Below are positions 8,270 to 15,724 of a DNA stretch of 64,000 nucleotides, piece after piece. Every line of letters starts with the position of its first letter. Positions within the stretch are counted from its first letter, which is position 1. Position numbers and translations under genes: made by a program. The notes under the pieces are model-generated. The model was not told where the DNA came from. It saw only the letters and a list, made by a program, of their open reading frames with translations, and did not search any database. Location of the stretch: NCBI RefSeq assembly GCF_000376105.1, contig NZ_AQWM01000002.1, positions 310,001-374,000 of the forward strand. The letters run 5' to 3'. The DNA is from Asticcacaulis benevestitus DSM 16100 = ATCC BAA-896 (GTDB lineage: Bacteria; Pseudomonadota; Alphaproteobacteria; Caulobacterales; Caulobacteraceae).

Positions 8270-9220
8270 ATGGCCCGAAAGAAAAAAGGCGAAGCGATCC
8301 ACGGCTGGATATGTTTCGACAAACCCCTTGAAATGACCTCGACCTCGGCGGTCGGGAAAATCCGCTGGCTGTTCCAGGCGCAGAAGGCCGGTCACGCCGG
8401 CACGCTCGATCCGCTCGCCACCGGCATCCTGCCGATCGCGCTCGGCGAAGCCACCAAGACCGTGCCCTACCTGATGGAAGCCGACAAGACCTACAGCTTC
8501 ACCGTCACCTTCGGCAAAACCACCGACAGTTACGACGCCGAAGGCCGCGTCACCGCTGAATCCGATGCCCGCCCGACGAAGGATGCTATCGAAGCCACCC
8601 TCCCCCAGTTTATCGGCGTGATCGAGCAAGTGCCGCCGGCGTTTTCGGCCATCAAGGTCGATGGCAAGCGCGCCTATGATCTGGCGCGTCAGGGTGTCGA
8701 GGTCGAACTGAAAGCCCGCGAGATCGAGGTATTCGACCTGACGCTCGATGCTTTCGACACCGAAACCGCCAGCTTTACGCTCCATTGCGGCAAGGGCACC
8801 TATGTCCGCTCGATCGCGCGCGACATCTGCCTGGAACTGGGTGTTTGCGGTCACGTCACCACGCTTCGTCGCGAGGCGGTGGGTGCGTTTGAAACAAAAG
8901 ACTCAATAACACTGGAAAAGCTTGAGGAATTAGTGCATAGGAACGCCCATCTTGAGGCTTTACTTGGCGTAGAGACGGCACTGGACGACATCCCGGGCCT
9001 GCCTGTGACGCAAGATGAGGCCGCAAGATTGAAGCAGGGACGCGACCTTGCCCTTCTGCCCCGTCAGATTGAACTGTTAAATGCGGCTCTCAAAGCCCGT
9101 CTCGATGACGGCTATGCGGAGTTTCCCGATACGGTTCAGGCGGTGTTTAACGGGCAGGTATTGGCCTTGTGCGAACTGCGCGGCGGAACACTTCATCCCT
9201 CGCGTCTTTTGAATCTTTAA
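8270..9220 (+). CDS. truB: tRNA pseudouridine(55) synthase
   Basis: TruB makes pseudouridine 55 in the T-loop of tRNAs. The protein has 316 residues. The catalytic aspartate is Asp47 in [19 protein letters not shown] at the start, [15 protein letters not shown] and [11 protein letters not shown] are also family hallmarks. ATG 8270 is chosen because the upstream in-frame sequence lies inside the palindromic element and because [12 protein letters not shown] is a natural N-terminus. It is normally coupled to rbfA, but here a 147-bp repeat lies between them. rpsO follows after 22 bases. Confidence 0.96.
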   Translation: MARKKKGEAIHGWICFDKPLEMTSTSAVGKIRWLFQAQKAGHAGTLDPLATGILPIALGEATKTVPYLMEADKTYSFTVTFGKTTDSYDAEGRVTAESDARPTKDAIEATLPQFIGVIEQVPPAFSAIKVDGKRAYDLARQGVEVELKAREIEVFDLTLDAFDTETASFTLHCGKGTYVRSIARDICLELGVCGHVTTLRREAVGAFETKDSITLEKLEELVHRNAHLEALLGVETALDDIPGLPVTQDEAARLKQGRDLALLPRQIELLNAALKARLDDGYAEFPDTVQAVFNGQVLALCELRGGTLHPSRLLNL

Positions 9221-9242
9221 ATTCTCACTAAGGAGAAACCCG

Positions 9243-9512
9243 ATGTCGATTACCGCTGATCGCAAGACAGAAGTCATCAAAACCCACGCCCGTACCGAAG
9301 GTGATACCGGTGGTGCAGAAGTGCAAATCGCAATCCTCACGGAACGCATTGCCAACCTGACCGAACACTTCAAGGAACACAAGAAGGACAACCACAGCCG
9401 TCGCGGCCTCCTGAAAATGGTGTCGCAACGTCGTCGTCTTCTTGACTACCTTAAGAACCGTCACACCGACCGCTACACCGCTATCCTCGCCACGCTCAAC
9501 CTGCGTCGCTAA
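9243..9512 (+). CDS. rpsO: 30S ribosomal protein S15
   Basis: S15 is a primary binding protein of the 30S platform. The 89-residue protein contains [16 protein letters not shown] and [20 protein letters not shown], both diagnostic. A GGAGAAA Shine-Dalgarno lies 6 bases before the ATG. It precedes pnp, as in many bacteria, with a structured 278-base intergenic region between them. Confidence 0.98.
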   Translation: MSITADRKTEVIKTHARTEGDTGGAEVQIAILTERIANLTEHFKEHKKDNHSRRGLLKMVSQRRRLLDYLKNRHTDRYTAILATLNLRR

Positions 9513-9526
9513 ATATCGGAACGACC

Positions 9527-9554
9527 AAGGGCTTGGGGGCAACTCCGAGCCCTT
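9527..9554 (+). terminator. hairpin after rpsO (weak terminator or processing site)
   Basis: The hairpin AAGGGCTTGGGGG-caa-CTCCGAGCCCTT starts 15 bases after the rpsO stop. No long T run follows (CTGCTTGTTGG), so it may be an RNA end-protecting or RNase III-type hairpin rather than a full terminator. Confidence 0.5.
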
Positions 9555-9603
9555 CTGCTTGTTGGCCCTCAGGCAAAGACGTGACAGGGCACCTGAAAAC
9601 GAC

Positions 9604-9682
9604 CCGCCTTTCCGGCGGTTTTACACACCCCGGCCGATGCTTTCGGCCTGCTTATACACCCCGCGAGATGACTGCATCTCGC
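9604..9682 (+). promoter_or_regulatory. three consecutive hairpins in the pnp leader
   Basis: Three perfect hairpins follow one another: CCGCC-tttcc-GGCGG (9604-9618), GGCCGA-tgctt-TCGGCC (9632-9648) and GCGAGATG-actg-CATCTCGC (9663-9682). They are separated by similar linkers (TTTTACACACCC, TGCTTATACACCCC, TTATACGC). In E. coli the pnp leader hairpin is cut by RNase III and used for PNPase autocontrol; a comparable role here is inference. Confidence 0.6.
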
Positions 9683-9790
9683 TTATACGCTGGGCTTAAC
9701 TGAAGAGCCCCTTACACGCGCCGCTTAAACGTTATGTGGCCACCTCCCGAACGGCATGGGGCTGTTCCGGAGCCGAATGAAAGACAACAT

Positions 9791-12034
9791 ATGTTTGATA
9801 TCAAAAGAAAATCCATCGATTGGGCTGGTCGCAAGTTCACGCTGGAAACGGGCCGCGTTGCCCGTCAGGCCGACTCGGCCGTGCTGGCCACCTACGGTGA
9901 GACCACCGTCCTGGCCACCGTCGTTTACGCCCGCAAGCCGAAGCCCGGTCAGGACTTCTTCCCGCTGACCGTCAACTATCAGGAAAAGACCTTCGCCGCC
10001 GGCAAGATCCCCGGTGGTTACTTCAAGCGCGAAGGCCGCCCTTCGGAAAAAGAAACCCTGGTTTCGCGCCTGATCGACCGTCCGATCCGCCCGCTGTTCG
10101 TCAAGGGCTTCAAGAACGAAGTGCAGGTTGTCTGCACCGTCCTGTCGCACGACATGGAAAATGATCCCGATATCGTCGCCATGGTCGCCGCCTCCGCGGC
10201 CCTGACCTTCTCCGGCGTGCCTTTCATGGGCCCCATCGGCGGCGCCCGCGTTGGCCTGATCGACGGCGAATACGTGCTGAACCCGACCGTTGACCAGATC
10301 AAGGAATCGAACCTCGACCTCGTTGTCGCCGGTACGCAGGACGCCATCATGATGGTGGAATCGGAAGCCAAGGAACTGTCGGAAGACACCATGCTCGGCG
10401 CTCTGATGTTCGCGCATCGCGGCATGCAGCCGGTGATCGACGCCATCATCGAGATGGCCGAACACGTCGCCAAGGAACCCTTCGCGTTTGAAGCCGAAGA
10501 TTTCTCCGACGTCGTCACGAAGATCAAGGGCCTGGTCGGCCAGGATATCCGCGACGCCTACACCATCCAGGAAAAGCACCCGCGCCACGAAGCCGTTGGC
10601 GCTGCCAAGTCCAAGGCCGCCGTTTCGCTGGTCAAGACCGAAGAAAATCCTGACGGCGTAGACGCCGCCATCTTCGGCGCCGCCTTCAAAGAATGTGAAG
10701 CCGACGTCCTGCGCCGCGACATCATCGAGCACGGCAAGCGTGTTGACGGCCGCGCCGTCGACAAGGTCCGTTCGATCGTGTCCGAAGTCGGCATCCTGCC
10801 GCGCACCCATGGTTCGGCCCTGTTCACCCGCGGTGAAACCCAGGCGCTGGTCGTGGCCACGCTCGGCACCGGCGATGATGAGCAGTTCATCGATAGCCTG
10901 GAAGGCACCTACAAGGAGAAGTTCCTTCTCCACTATAACTTCCCTCCGTACTCCGTCGGTGAAACCGGCCGCATGGGTTCGCCCGGCCGCCGCGAAATCG
11001 GCCACGGCAAGCTGGCCTGGCGCGCAGTGCGTCCGATGCTCCCGGCCCCGGAAGATTTCCCCTACACGATCCGTCTGGTCTCGGAAATCACCGAGTCGAA
11101 CGGCTCCTCCTCGATGGCGACCGTCTGTGGCTCGTCGCTGGCCCTGATGGATGCCGGCGTGCCGCTGAAGTCGCCGGTTTCGGGTATCGCCATGGGCCTC
11201 ATCCTTGAGCCCTCCGGCGAATACGCCATCCTGTCCGACATCCTGGGTGACGAAGATCACCTCGGCGACATGGACTTCAAGGTGGCCGGTTCGATCAACG
11301 GCATCACGTCCCTGCAAATGGACATCAAGGTTGCCGGCATCACCGAAGAGATCATGACCAAGGCACTTCGCCAGGCCAGCGCAGGTCGTCTGCACATCCT
11401 GGAAGAAATGAACAAGGCGATCTCCGGTGCGCGTGAAGAACTGGGCGAATTCGCTCCCAAGATCGAAACCATCAAGATCCCGACCGACAAGATCCGCGAA
11501 GTGATCGGCACCGGCGGCAAGGTCATCCGCGAAATCGTCGAAAAGACGGGCGCCAAGATCGACATCGCCGACGACGGCACCATCAAGATCTCGGCTTCGG
11601 AACAATCGAAGATCGACGCCGCCCGCGATTGGGTGAAGTCGATCGCGTCGGAGCCGGAAGTCGGTGCCATCTACAAGGGCAAGGTCGTGAAGGTCGTCGA
11701 TTTCGGCGCGTTCGTGAACTTCTTCGGCGCCAAGGACGGCCTCGTCCACATCTCGCAGATCAAGAACGAAAAGGTCGGCAAGACCTCGGACGTCCTGAAC
11801 GAAGGCGACGAAGTGAAGGTGAAGTTCTTAGGCTTCGACGATCGTGGCAAGACGAAGCTCTCCATGAAGGTGGTCGATCAGGAAACTGGCGAAGACCTGA
11901 CGGAAAAGCTGGCGGCTGAAAAAGCGGCCCGCATCGCGTCCGGCGAAGAGCCTGAGCTGGAAACGGCTGAAGGTGGTGAGCGTTCGGACCGTGGCGAGCG
12001 TTCGAGCCGTCCGCGCCGTCCGCGTCGCGACTAG
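9791..12034 (+). CDS. pnp: polyribonucleotide nucleotidyltransferase (PNPase)
   Basis: PNPase degrades RNA 3' to 5' by phosphorolysis and is a degradosome partner. The 747-residue protein has two RNase PH domains (about 5-140 and 310-545), with [16 protein letters not shown] and [16 protein letters not shown], then a KH domain (about 550-615, with the [10 protein letters not shown] loop) and an S1 domain (about 620-690). A basic RG/RP tail ([17 protein letters not shown]) ends the protein and may bind RNA or RNase E. ATG 9791 is chosen because MFDIKRKS is the family start; an in-frame ATG at 9734 would add 19 atypical residues. Confidence 0.97.
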   Translation: MFDIKRKSIDWAGRKFTLETGRVARQADSAVLATYGETTVLATVVYARKPKPGQDFFPLTVNYQEKTFAAGKIPGGYFKREGRPSEKETLVSRLIDRPIRPLFVKGFKNEVQVVCTVLSHDMENDPDIVAMVAASAALTFSGVPFMGPIGGARVGLIDGEYVLNPTVDQIKESNLDLVVAGTQDAIMMVESEAKELSEDTMLGALMFAHRGMQPVIDAIIEMAEHVAKEPFAFEAEDFSDVVTKIKGLVGQDIRDAYTIQEKHPRHEAVGAAKSKAAVSLVKTEENPDGVDAAIFGAAFKECEADVLRRDIIEHGKRVDGRAVDKVRSIVSEVGILPRTHGSALFTRGETQALVVATLGTGDDEQFIDSLEGTYKEKFLLHYNFPPYSVGETGRMGSPGRREIGHGKLAWRAVRPMLPAPEDFPYTIRLVSEITESNGSSSMATVCGSSLALMDAGVPLKSPVSGIAMGLILEPSGEYAILSDILGDEDHLGDMDFKVAGSINGITSLQMDIKVAGITEEIMTKALRQASAGRLHILEEMNKAISGAREELGEFAPKIETIKIPTDKIREVIGTGGKVIREIVEKTGAKIDIADDGTIKISASEQSKIDAARDWVKSIASEPEVGAIYKGKVVKVVDFGAFVNFFGAKDGLVHISQIKNEKVGKTSDVLNEGDEVKVKFLGFDDRGKTKLSMKVVDQETGEDLTEKLAAEKAARIASGEEPELETAEGGERSDRGERSSRPRRPRRD

Positions 12035-12056
12035 GGGCAAGCCCCTAGGACCCTAA
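12031..12056. repeat. stop-codon palindrome at the pnp end
   Basis: The perfect palindrome CTAGGGGC-aa-GCCCCTAG (12031-12048) includes the pnp stop codon. It is followed by AGGACCCTAAC, which resembles the ACCCCxTAAC tail of the other stop-proximal palindromes. Confidence 0.7.
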
Positions 12057-12090
12057 CTCGTCAGAGTCTGGGTTGACGCCTCTGCCTTAT

Positions 12091-12152
12091 ACCTCCCCGA
12101 CTTGTCGGGGAGGGGGACCGTCCGGCGAAGCCGGATGGGGGTGGGGTTTCTT
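12091..12152. repeat. half copy of the 8.1-kb palindromic element
   Basis: ACCTCCCCGACTTGTCGGGG, then AGGGGGACC, then GTCCGGCGAAGCCGGA and GGGGTGGGGTTTCTT. It corresponds to the right half of the element at 8096-8242. The region from the pnp stop to the next gene (about 310 bases) holds only this repeat, the terminator below, another GC palindrome and probable promoter sequence. Confidence 0.85.
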
Positions 12153-12161
12153 GCTGATTTT

Positions 12162-12200
12162 AAAGCCTGCCATCCCTTTTGAGGGGTGGCAGGCTTTTTT
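12162..12200 (+). terminator. intrinsic terminator of pnp
   Basis: The stem AAAGCCTGCCA(T)CCC pairs with GGGGTGGCAGGCTTT around a ttttga loop and is followed by a T6 run. It lies about 130 bases after the pnp stop, beyond two palindromic elements. Confidence 0.93.
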
Positions 12201-12210
12201 AATGCAAGGG

Positions 12211-12240
12211 GAGGGGTCTTGGACCCCTCACCACCATAAC
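12211..12240. repeat. AGGGGTC-nnn-GACCCCT palindrome (family D)
   Basis: AGGGGTC-ttg-GACCCCT is followed by CACCACCATAAC. Members of the same family are at 33227-33254, 48774-48802, 51144-51176 and the pair at 63218 and 63331. Confidence 0.7.
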
Positions 12241-12346
12241 GCGACAGCGTATGGCTGGGCCCTGTTAACACGTGACAATCTTCGGTATTTGGATTATTTC
12301 TTGTCTGACAATTAGTCGATAACGACAATAAAAAAGCAGGGACGCC

Positions 12347-13351
12347 ATGAAATACACAACAGGACTAAGCCTTATCGCCCTCATGACCATGGCCATGGCC
12401 GGTTCGGTCGTGGCCCAAAATGCTCCGCCGCCGAACATGCCGGTCTTTCCGCCGCAAACCGCTGAGGAAAAGGCCAAATCTGATGCTGATCAGGCGGCCT
12501 ACGCCAAGGCCCCGGATACCGAAGGCACCGGTGCCTATCCAGCGATGAAGGAACAGGACTCCAGCCTGCCCAATCACGTTGTCTATCGGCCAAAGGATTT
12601 GTCAAAGGTCGCTTCGGGCACGCTCGGCATTGTGGCCTGGGGCAATGGCGCCTGTTCGGCCGATGGCGCGGGTTCGCGTTTGCATTTGGCGGAGCTGGCC
12701 TCCTACGGTTACGTGGTCATCGCGCCCGGTGGCATCTATTCCGGCCCCGGCTCGACCCCGGAACCTAAGCGTCCGGAAGGTGCCGCTCCCGGCACGGCAA
12801 CGACCGGTGCAGATGTGAAGGCGGGCCTCGAATGGGCATTGGCGGAAAACGCCCGCTCCGGCAGCCCCTATTTCGGCAAGATTGATCCCGCCAAGATTGC
12901 GGTGTCCGGCTTTAGCTGCGGGGGCATTCAGGCCTTAGGTCTGGCTGGCGATCCGCGCGTGAAAGCGGTCATCATCGATAACAGCGGCACCTTTCCGGAC
13001 GGCAACAATTTCCTCTCCGCATTAAACGTTACTAAGGCAACGCTTAAAACCCTGCATACCCCTATCCTCTATATTCTGGGCGGGCCGAAAGATATTGCTT
13101 ACAAGAACGGCATGGATGACTTTGAGCACATCAATCATGTGCCGGTCATGGTGGCGAATAACAGCGCCTCGCATGGCGGCGATTTCCTGCGCCCCAATGG
13201 TGGGCCATCCGCCAAGGTGGCTGTGCAGTGGCTGGAATGGCAGTTGCGCGGTGACAAGACGGCTGAAACCTATTTCGTCGGTGAGGCCTGCGGCCTTTGC
13301 ACGGACAAGGAATGGACCATCCAGCGTAAGAATTTCCCAACCGCCAAGTAA
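12347..13351 (+). CDS. secreted alpha/beta-hydrolase family protein
   Basis: The 334-residue protein has a clear Sec signal peptide: a short basic start, a hydrophobic core, and probable cleavage after VVA at about residue 23. The mature part has an alpha/beta-hydrolase pattern: an early strand ending in WGNGAC (oxyanion region), VIAPGGIY, the nucleophile elbow GFSCGG with Ser190, a late strand ILYILGGPKD with a candidate acid, and SHGG with a candidate catalytic His. It resembles poly(ester)- or dienelactone-type hydrolases, but the substrate is unknown. It stands alone between two terminators. A CTGACA/TAATAAA-type AT-rich stretch upstream may hold the promoter. Confidence 0.8.
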   Translation: MKYTTGLSLIALMTMAMAGSVVAQNAPPPNMPVFPPQTAEEKAKSDADQAAYAKAPDTEGTGAYPAMKEQDSSLPNHVVYRPKDLSKVASGTLGIVAWGNGACSADGAGSRLHLAELASYGYVVIAPGGIYSGPGSTPEPKRPEGAAPGTATTGADVKAGLEWALAENARSGSPYFGKIDPAKIAVSGFSCGGIQALGLAGDPRVKAVIIDNSGTFPDGNNFLSALNVTKATLKTLHTPILYILGGPKDIAYKNGMDDFEHINHVPVMVANNSASHGGDFLRPNGGPSAKVAVQWLEWQLRGDKTAETYFVGEACGLCTDKEWTIQRKNFPTAK

Positions 13352-13389
13352 CGGGGTGGAAGTGGCCTCCGGCCCCTTCGTCTTCTCTG

Positions 13390-13434
13390 AATAAAGAAAA
13401 GGCGATCCCATTTATGGGGTCGCCTTTTCTTTAT
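13390..13434. terminator. bidirectional intrinsic terminator after the secreted hydrolase
   Basis: The near-perfect inverted repeat pairs ATAAAGAAAAGGCGA(T)CCCAT with ATGGGGTCGCCTTTTCTTTAT, with T-rich arms on both strands. It is followed at once by repeat C copy 2. Confidence 0.92.
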
Positions 13435-13445
13435 CTGATAGTTGA

Positions 13446-13491
13446 GGGGTCACCATGGCTTGCGAACGCTATACGTTCGCTGGCGCCAAAC
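13446..13491. repeat. dispersed repeat C, copy 2
   Basis: GGGGTCACCATGGCT, palindromic core GCGAACG-ctata-CGTTCGC, then TGGCGCCAAACCC. The flanks match the copy at 4322-4366 while the core differs but stays self-complementary, which suggests selection or duplication for the folded structure. Confidence 0.75.
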
Positions 13492-13560
13492 CCTCGACCC
13501 CGTAACTCGACAGCATGTGCTGTAAGAGCTATGTGTTTACCTGAATGCAAGCTGAGGCTT

Positions 13561-13899
13561 ATGCAAAATTTCTGGCAACGCTATTTCGCCCGGCAAAACT
13601 GGAATACCTTAATCGCGTGGTCGCCGTTGCTGTGGTTTGTTGTCCTTATTATTGTAAGGATGAACATAAGTGTTCATTTGCTATGTCATCTTGATGATAG
13701 TGGTGAGATGATTTGTGGCGGCAGATACACAGACCCAAGCGTGACAAATTTCTTTTGGCGCGCGAAGTATGTAACATTCGCCTTATTCATATTGGCAACC
13801 GTATCGGCCATTCGACGTAAATTCACAAGGACAGGCTGGCTCGGATATGCACTGTCCTTTGCACTGACAATATTTCATTTAGCTGTAATTGTTGACTGA
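13561..13899 (+). CDS. small hypothetical membrane protein, three probable TM segments
   Basis: The function is not recognised. ATG 13561 is chosen because GAGG lies 5 bases upstream and the in-frame sequence before it runs through a repeat and terminator. The 112-residue product has hydrophobic helices at about residues 21-36, 69-86 and 92-110. Two Cys residues flank a loop that contains HLDDSGEMICGG. It is AT-rich compared with its neighbours. An ATG at 13531 would add 10 residues. It ends 3 bases before the next gene. Confidence 0.55.
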   Translation: MQNFWQRYFARQNWNTLIAWSPLLWFVVLIIVRMNISVHLLCHLDDSGEMICGGRYTDPSVTNFFWRAKYVTFALFILATVSAIRRKFTRTGWLGYALSFALTIFHLAVIVD

Positions 13900-13902
13900 C
13901 CC

Positions 13903-14592
13903 ATGACCCCAGAACCCGCCACCACCATAACTGACCAAATCCTCGACCGTGGCGCGGTCCTGTTGCTGGCCAATAAGGGCACACCCGTCAAGCTGGTCGG
14001 CTGCGAGGTCGAAGAGGTCGATCTGTCCGATTTCATCCTCAATGGCTGGGTGTTCGAGGACTGCCTGTTCCGCAAGACCAAGTTCGTCAGCGCCAAGCTG
14101 GAACGCACGCAGTTCATCAAATGCAAGGGCGCGCACGCCGATTTCACCAGCGCCATCCTGATCGAGTCGCGGTTCACCGGCTGTGATTTCAACAACAGCC
14201 TGTTCCGTGGCGCCACCCTGTCGCAATCGCGTTTCCAACGCTGCAAGCTGACCGGCGCCAATCTGCTCGATACCCGCGCGCTCGATGTCACCTTTGAGGA
14301 ATGCCGCCTGAACGACGCCCGCCTGCGCGGTTTTTCGTTCAGCAAGCAGACGCTGAAATCGCTCGACATGCACAATGCCGAACTGCATCGCTGCGATTTC
14401 CGCCAGACCGTCTTTGAGGACTGTTCTTTACGCGACGCCATCCTGACCGATGCGCGTTTTGAAGGGGCTGACCTGCGCGGCACCGATATCGGCGGCGTCC
14501 GGCTGGAAGATGCCCGCCGGTTCAAGGGCGCCACCATCTCGCGCGCTCAGGCCGCCGAACTGCTGTCCGAACTCGGCCTGCATGTTCGCTAA
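13903..14592 (+). CDS. pentapeptide-repeat protein
   Basis: The 229-residue protein consists largely of pentapeptide repeats of the A(D/N)LXX or C(D/X)FXX type, running from about residue 35 to 205. Examples are VDLSD, CLFRK, TKFVS, AKLER, ADFTS, CDFNN, ANLLD, CDFRQ, ADLRG. Such proteins fold as a right-handed quadrilateral beta-helix; some mimic DNA and protect gyrase, but many have no known role. No signal peptide or membrane helix is visible. It overlaps the minus-strand reductase gene by 4 bases at its 3' end. Confidence 0.85.
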   Translation: MTPEPATTITDQILDRGAVLLLANKGTPVKLVGCEVEEVDLSDFILNGWVFEDCLFRKTKFVSAKLERTQFIKCKGAHADFTSAILIESRFTGCDFNNSLFRGATLSQSRFQRCKLTGANLLDTRALDVTFEECRLNDARLRGFSFSKQTLKSLDMHNAELHRCDFRQTVFEDCSLRDAILTDARFEGADLRGTDIGGVRLEDARRFKGATISRAQAAELLSELGLHVR

Positions 14593-15140
14593 CGGTAGCG
14601 CAGAAACACCTTGCCGTTGCTGAAAGCACGGCTCTGCGTCAGGATCAGGTCGCGCCGGTCGATACCCTCAAACATCGAACGGCCAGCGCCAAGCACGACC
14701 GGGCACACCACCACCTGATAGTCATCGACCAGACCGGCCCTGGCCAGTTGGGCCACCAGGCTGCCGCTGCCAAGCACCACCATGGCGCCGCCGGCTTCCG
14801 CTTTCAGGCGGCGCATGGCCTCGACCGCATCCTCGTTGAAAACCTGCGTGTTCTGCCAGTCCGCTGACGTCATCGAGCGTGAAAAAACGTACTTCGTCAT
14901 GCGATTCATGCCCGCCGCAACCTCGGGCATGGCCTGCGCCGCCATGTCGCTGGGCCACCAGCCGGCCATCATGTCGTAGGTGATGCGGCCAAACACCAGC
15001 ACGCCATCGCCCGACGCATTGCCGGCGACGAAGGCGTTGAAATCCGCATCATCGGCGCCGTGGGCCCAGCTCATATCGTTGCGGGCGTCGGTGAAATAGC
15101 CATCAAGGCTGATATTGTTGAAGACGCTGAGTGTCCGCAT
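14589..15140 (-). CDS. dihydrofolate reductase family protein (RibD C-terminal-like)
   Basis: The 183-residue protein belongs to the DHFR/RibD-C fold that binds NADPH. It begins with LSVFNNISLDGYF (the usual SLDG motif), has LVFGRITYDMMAGWW (the GRxTYE-like motif) and the nucleotide-binding VLGSGSLVAQL, and ends with RAFSNGKVFLRYR. It lacks the deaminase half of RibD and is not a canonical FolA. It may be a small reductase of unknown substrate. It starts about 48 bases after the ABM-like gene on the same strand. Confidence 0.85.
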   Translation of the reverse strand: MRTLSVFNNISLDGYFTDARNDMSWAHGADDADFNAFVAGNASGDGVLVFGRITYDMMAGWWPSDMAAQAMPEVAAGMNRMTKYVFSRSMTSADWQNTQVFNEDAVEAMRRLKAEAGGAMVVLGSGSLVAQLARAGLVDDYQVVVCPVVLGAGRSMFEGIDRRDLILTQSRAFSNGKVFLRYR

Positions 15141-15188
15141 GGTTCGCTCCCTTTTTTAGGGCATCATAACAGCAAACCAGAAACCCGA

Positions 15189-15476
15189 CTATGTCAGCAA
15201 TCCGCGCTCGATTTCTTCCAGATAGATGAAATCCGGCGCCTTCACCCCTGCCACTTTTCGGATCTCGACCAGTTCTGGCGATTCAAAGAACTGTCGCGCC
15301 TTGTCCAGAGATGACCAGGCCGAGAAATGGACGATGCGGTTGGCGTCGGTATCGTATTTCAACACCTGATAGCTAATCTCACCGGCCGCCTTACGGATAA
15401 CGGCGGCGTTATCAAAGATGACTTTCCACGCCGGATAGTCAGCGACCTCGTGGAGGATCAAAACATAGGGTGTCAT
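15189..15476 (-). CDS. antibiotic biosynthesis monooxygenase (ABM)-like small protein
   Basis: The 95-residue single-domain protein has the pattern of dimeric alpha/beta ferredoxin-like ABM or cyclase-like folds: an N-terminal strand MTPYVLILHEV, a DYPAWKVIFDNAA helix, a strand with RIVHFSAWSSLDKARQFFES, and a C-terminal helix. No catalytic residue can be assigned. It lies upstream of the DHFR-like gene on the minus strand, probably co-transcribed, and is divergent from the TonB-dependent receptor. Confidence 0.65.
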   Translation of the reverse strand: MTPYVLILHEVADYPAWKVIFDNAAVIRKAAGEISYQVLKYDTDANRIVHFSAWSSLDKARQFFESPELVEIRKVAGVKAPDFIYLEEIERGLLT

Positions 15477-15724
15477 GGCGGTGCGCTTTCCGTGGCTGTC
15501 AGAACCTGGCAGGGTTCCGTAACAAGACTGTCCTTTCCTGACAACAGGTGTTGGAAAACCATCCTGTACGTGCGTAACGCGATTCGTTGATAGATAAGGC
15601 TTTCAGGCTTACGTTGCGTAAAGAGCGCCTGTTTACACGCTTTTGACGCTTGCGAGGCTATAACAAAACGCTTAGGCGGATTCCGTATAGACCCCGAAAA
15701 TGGGGCTACAAAAAGAGGCCAAAT

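Noticed and set aside
9725-11749. 674-codon minus-strand frame opposite pnp
   Set aside because: Shadow caused by codon bias of pnp; composition is repetitive and no motif is recognisable.
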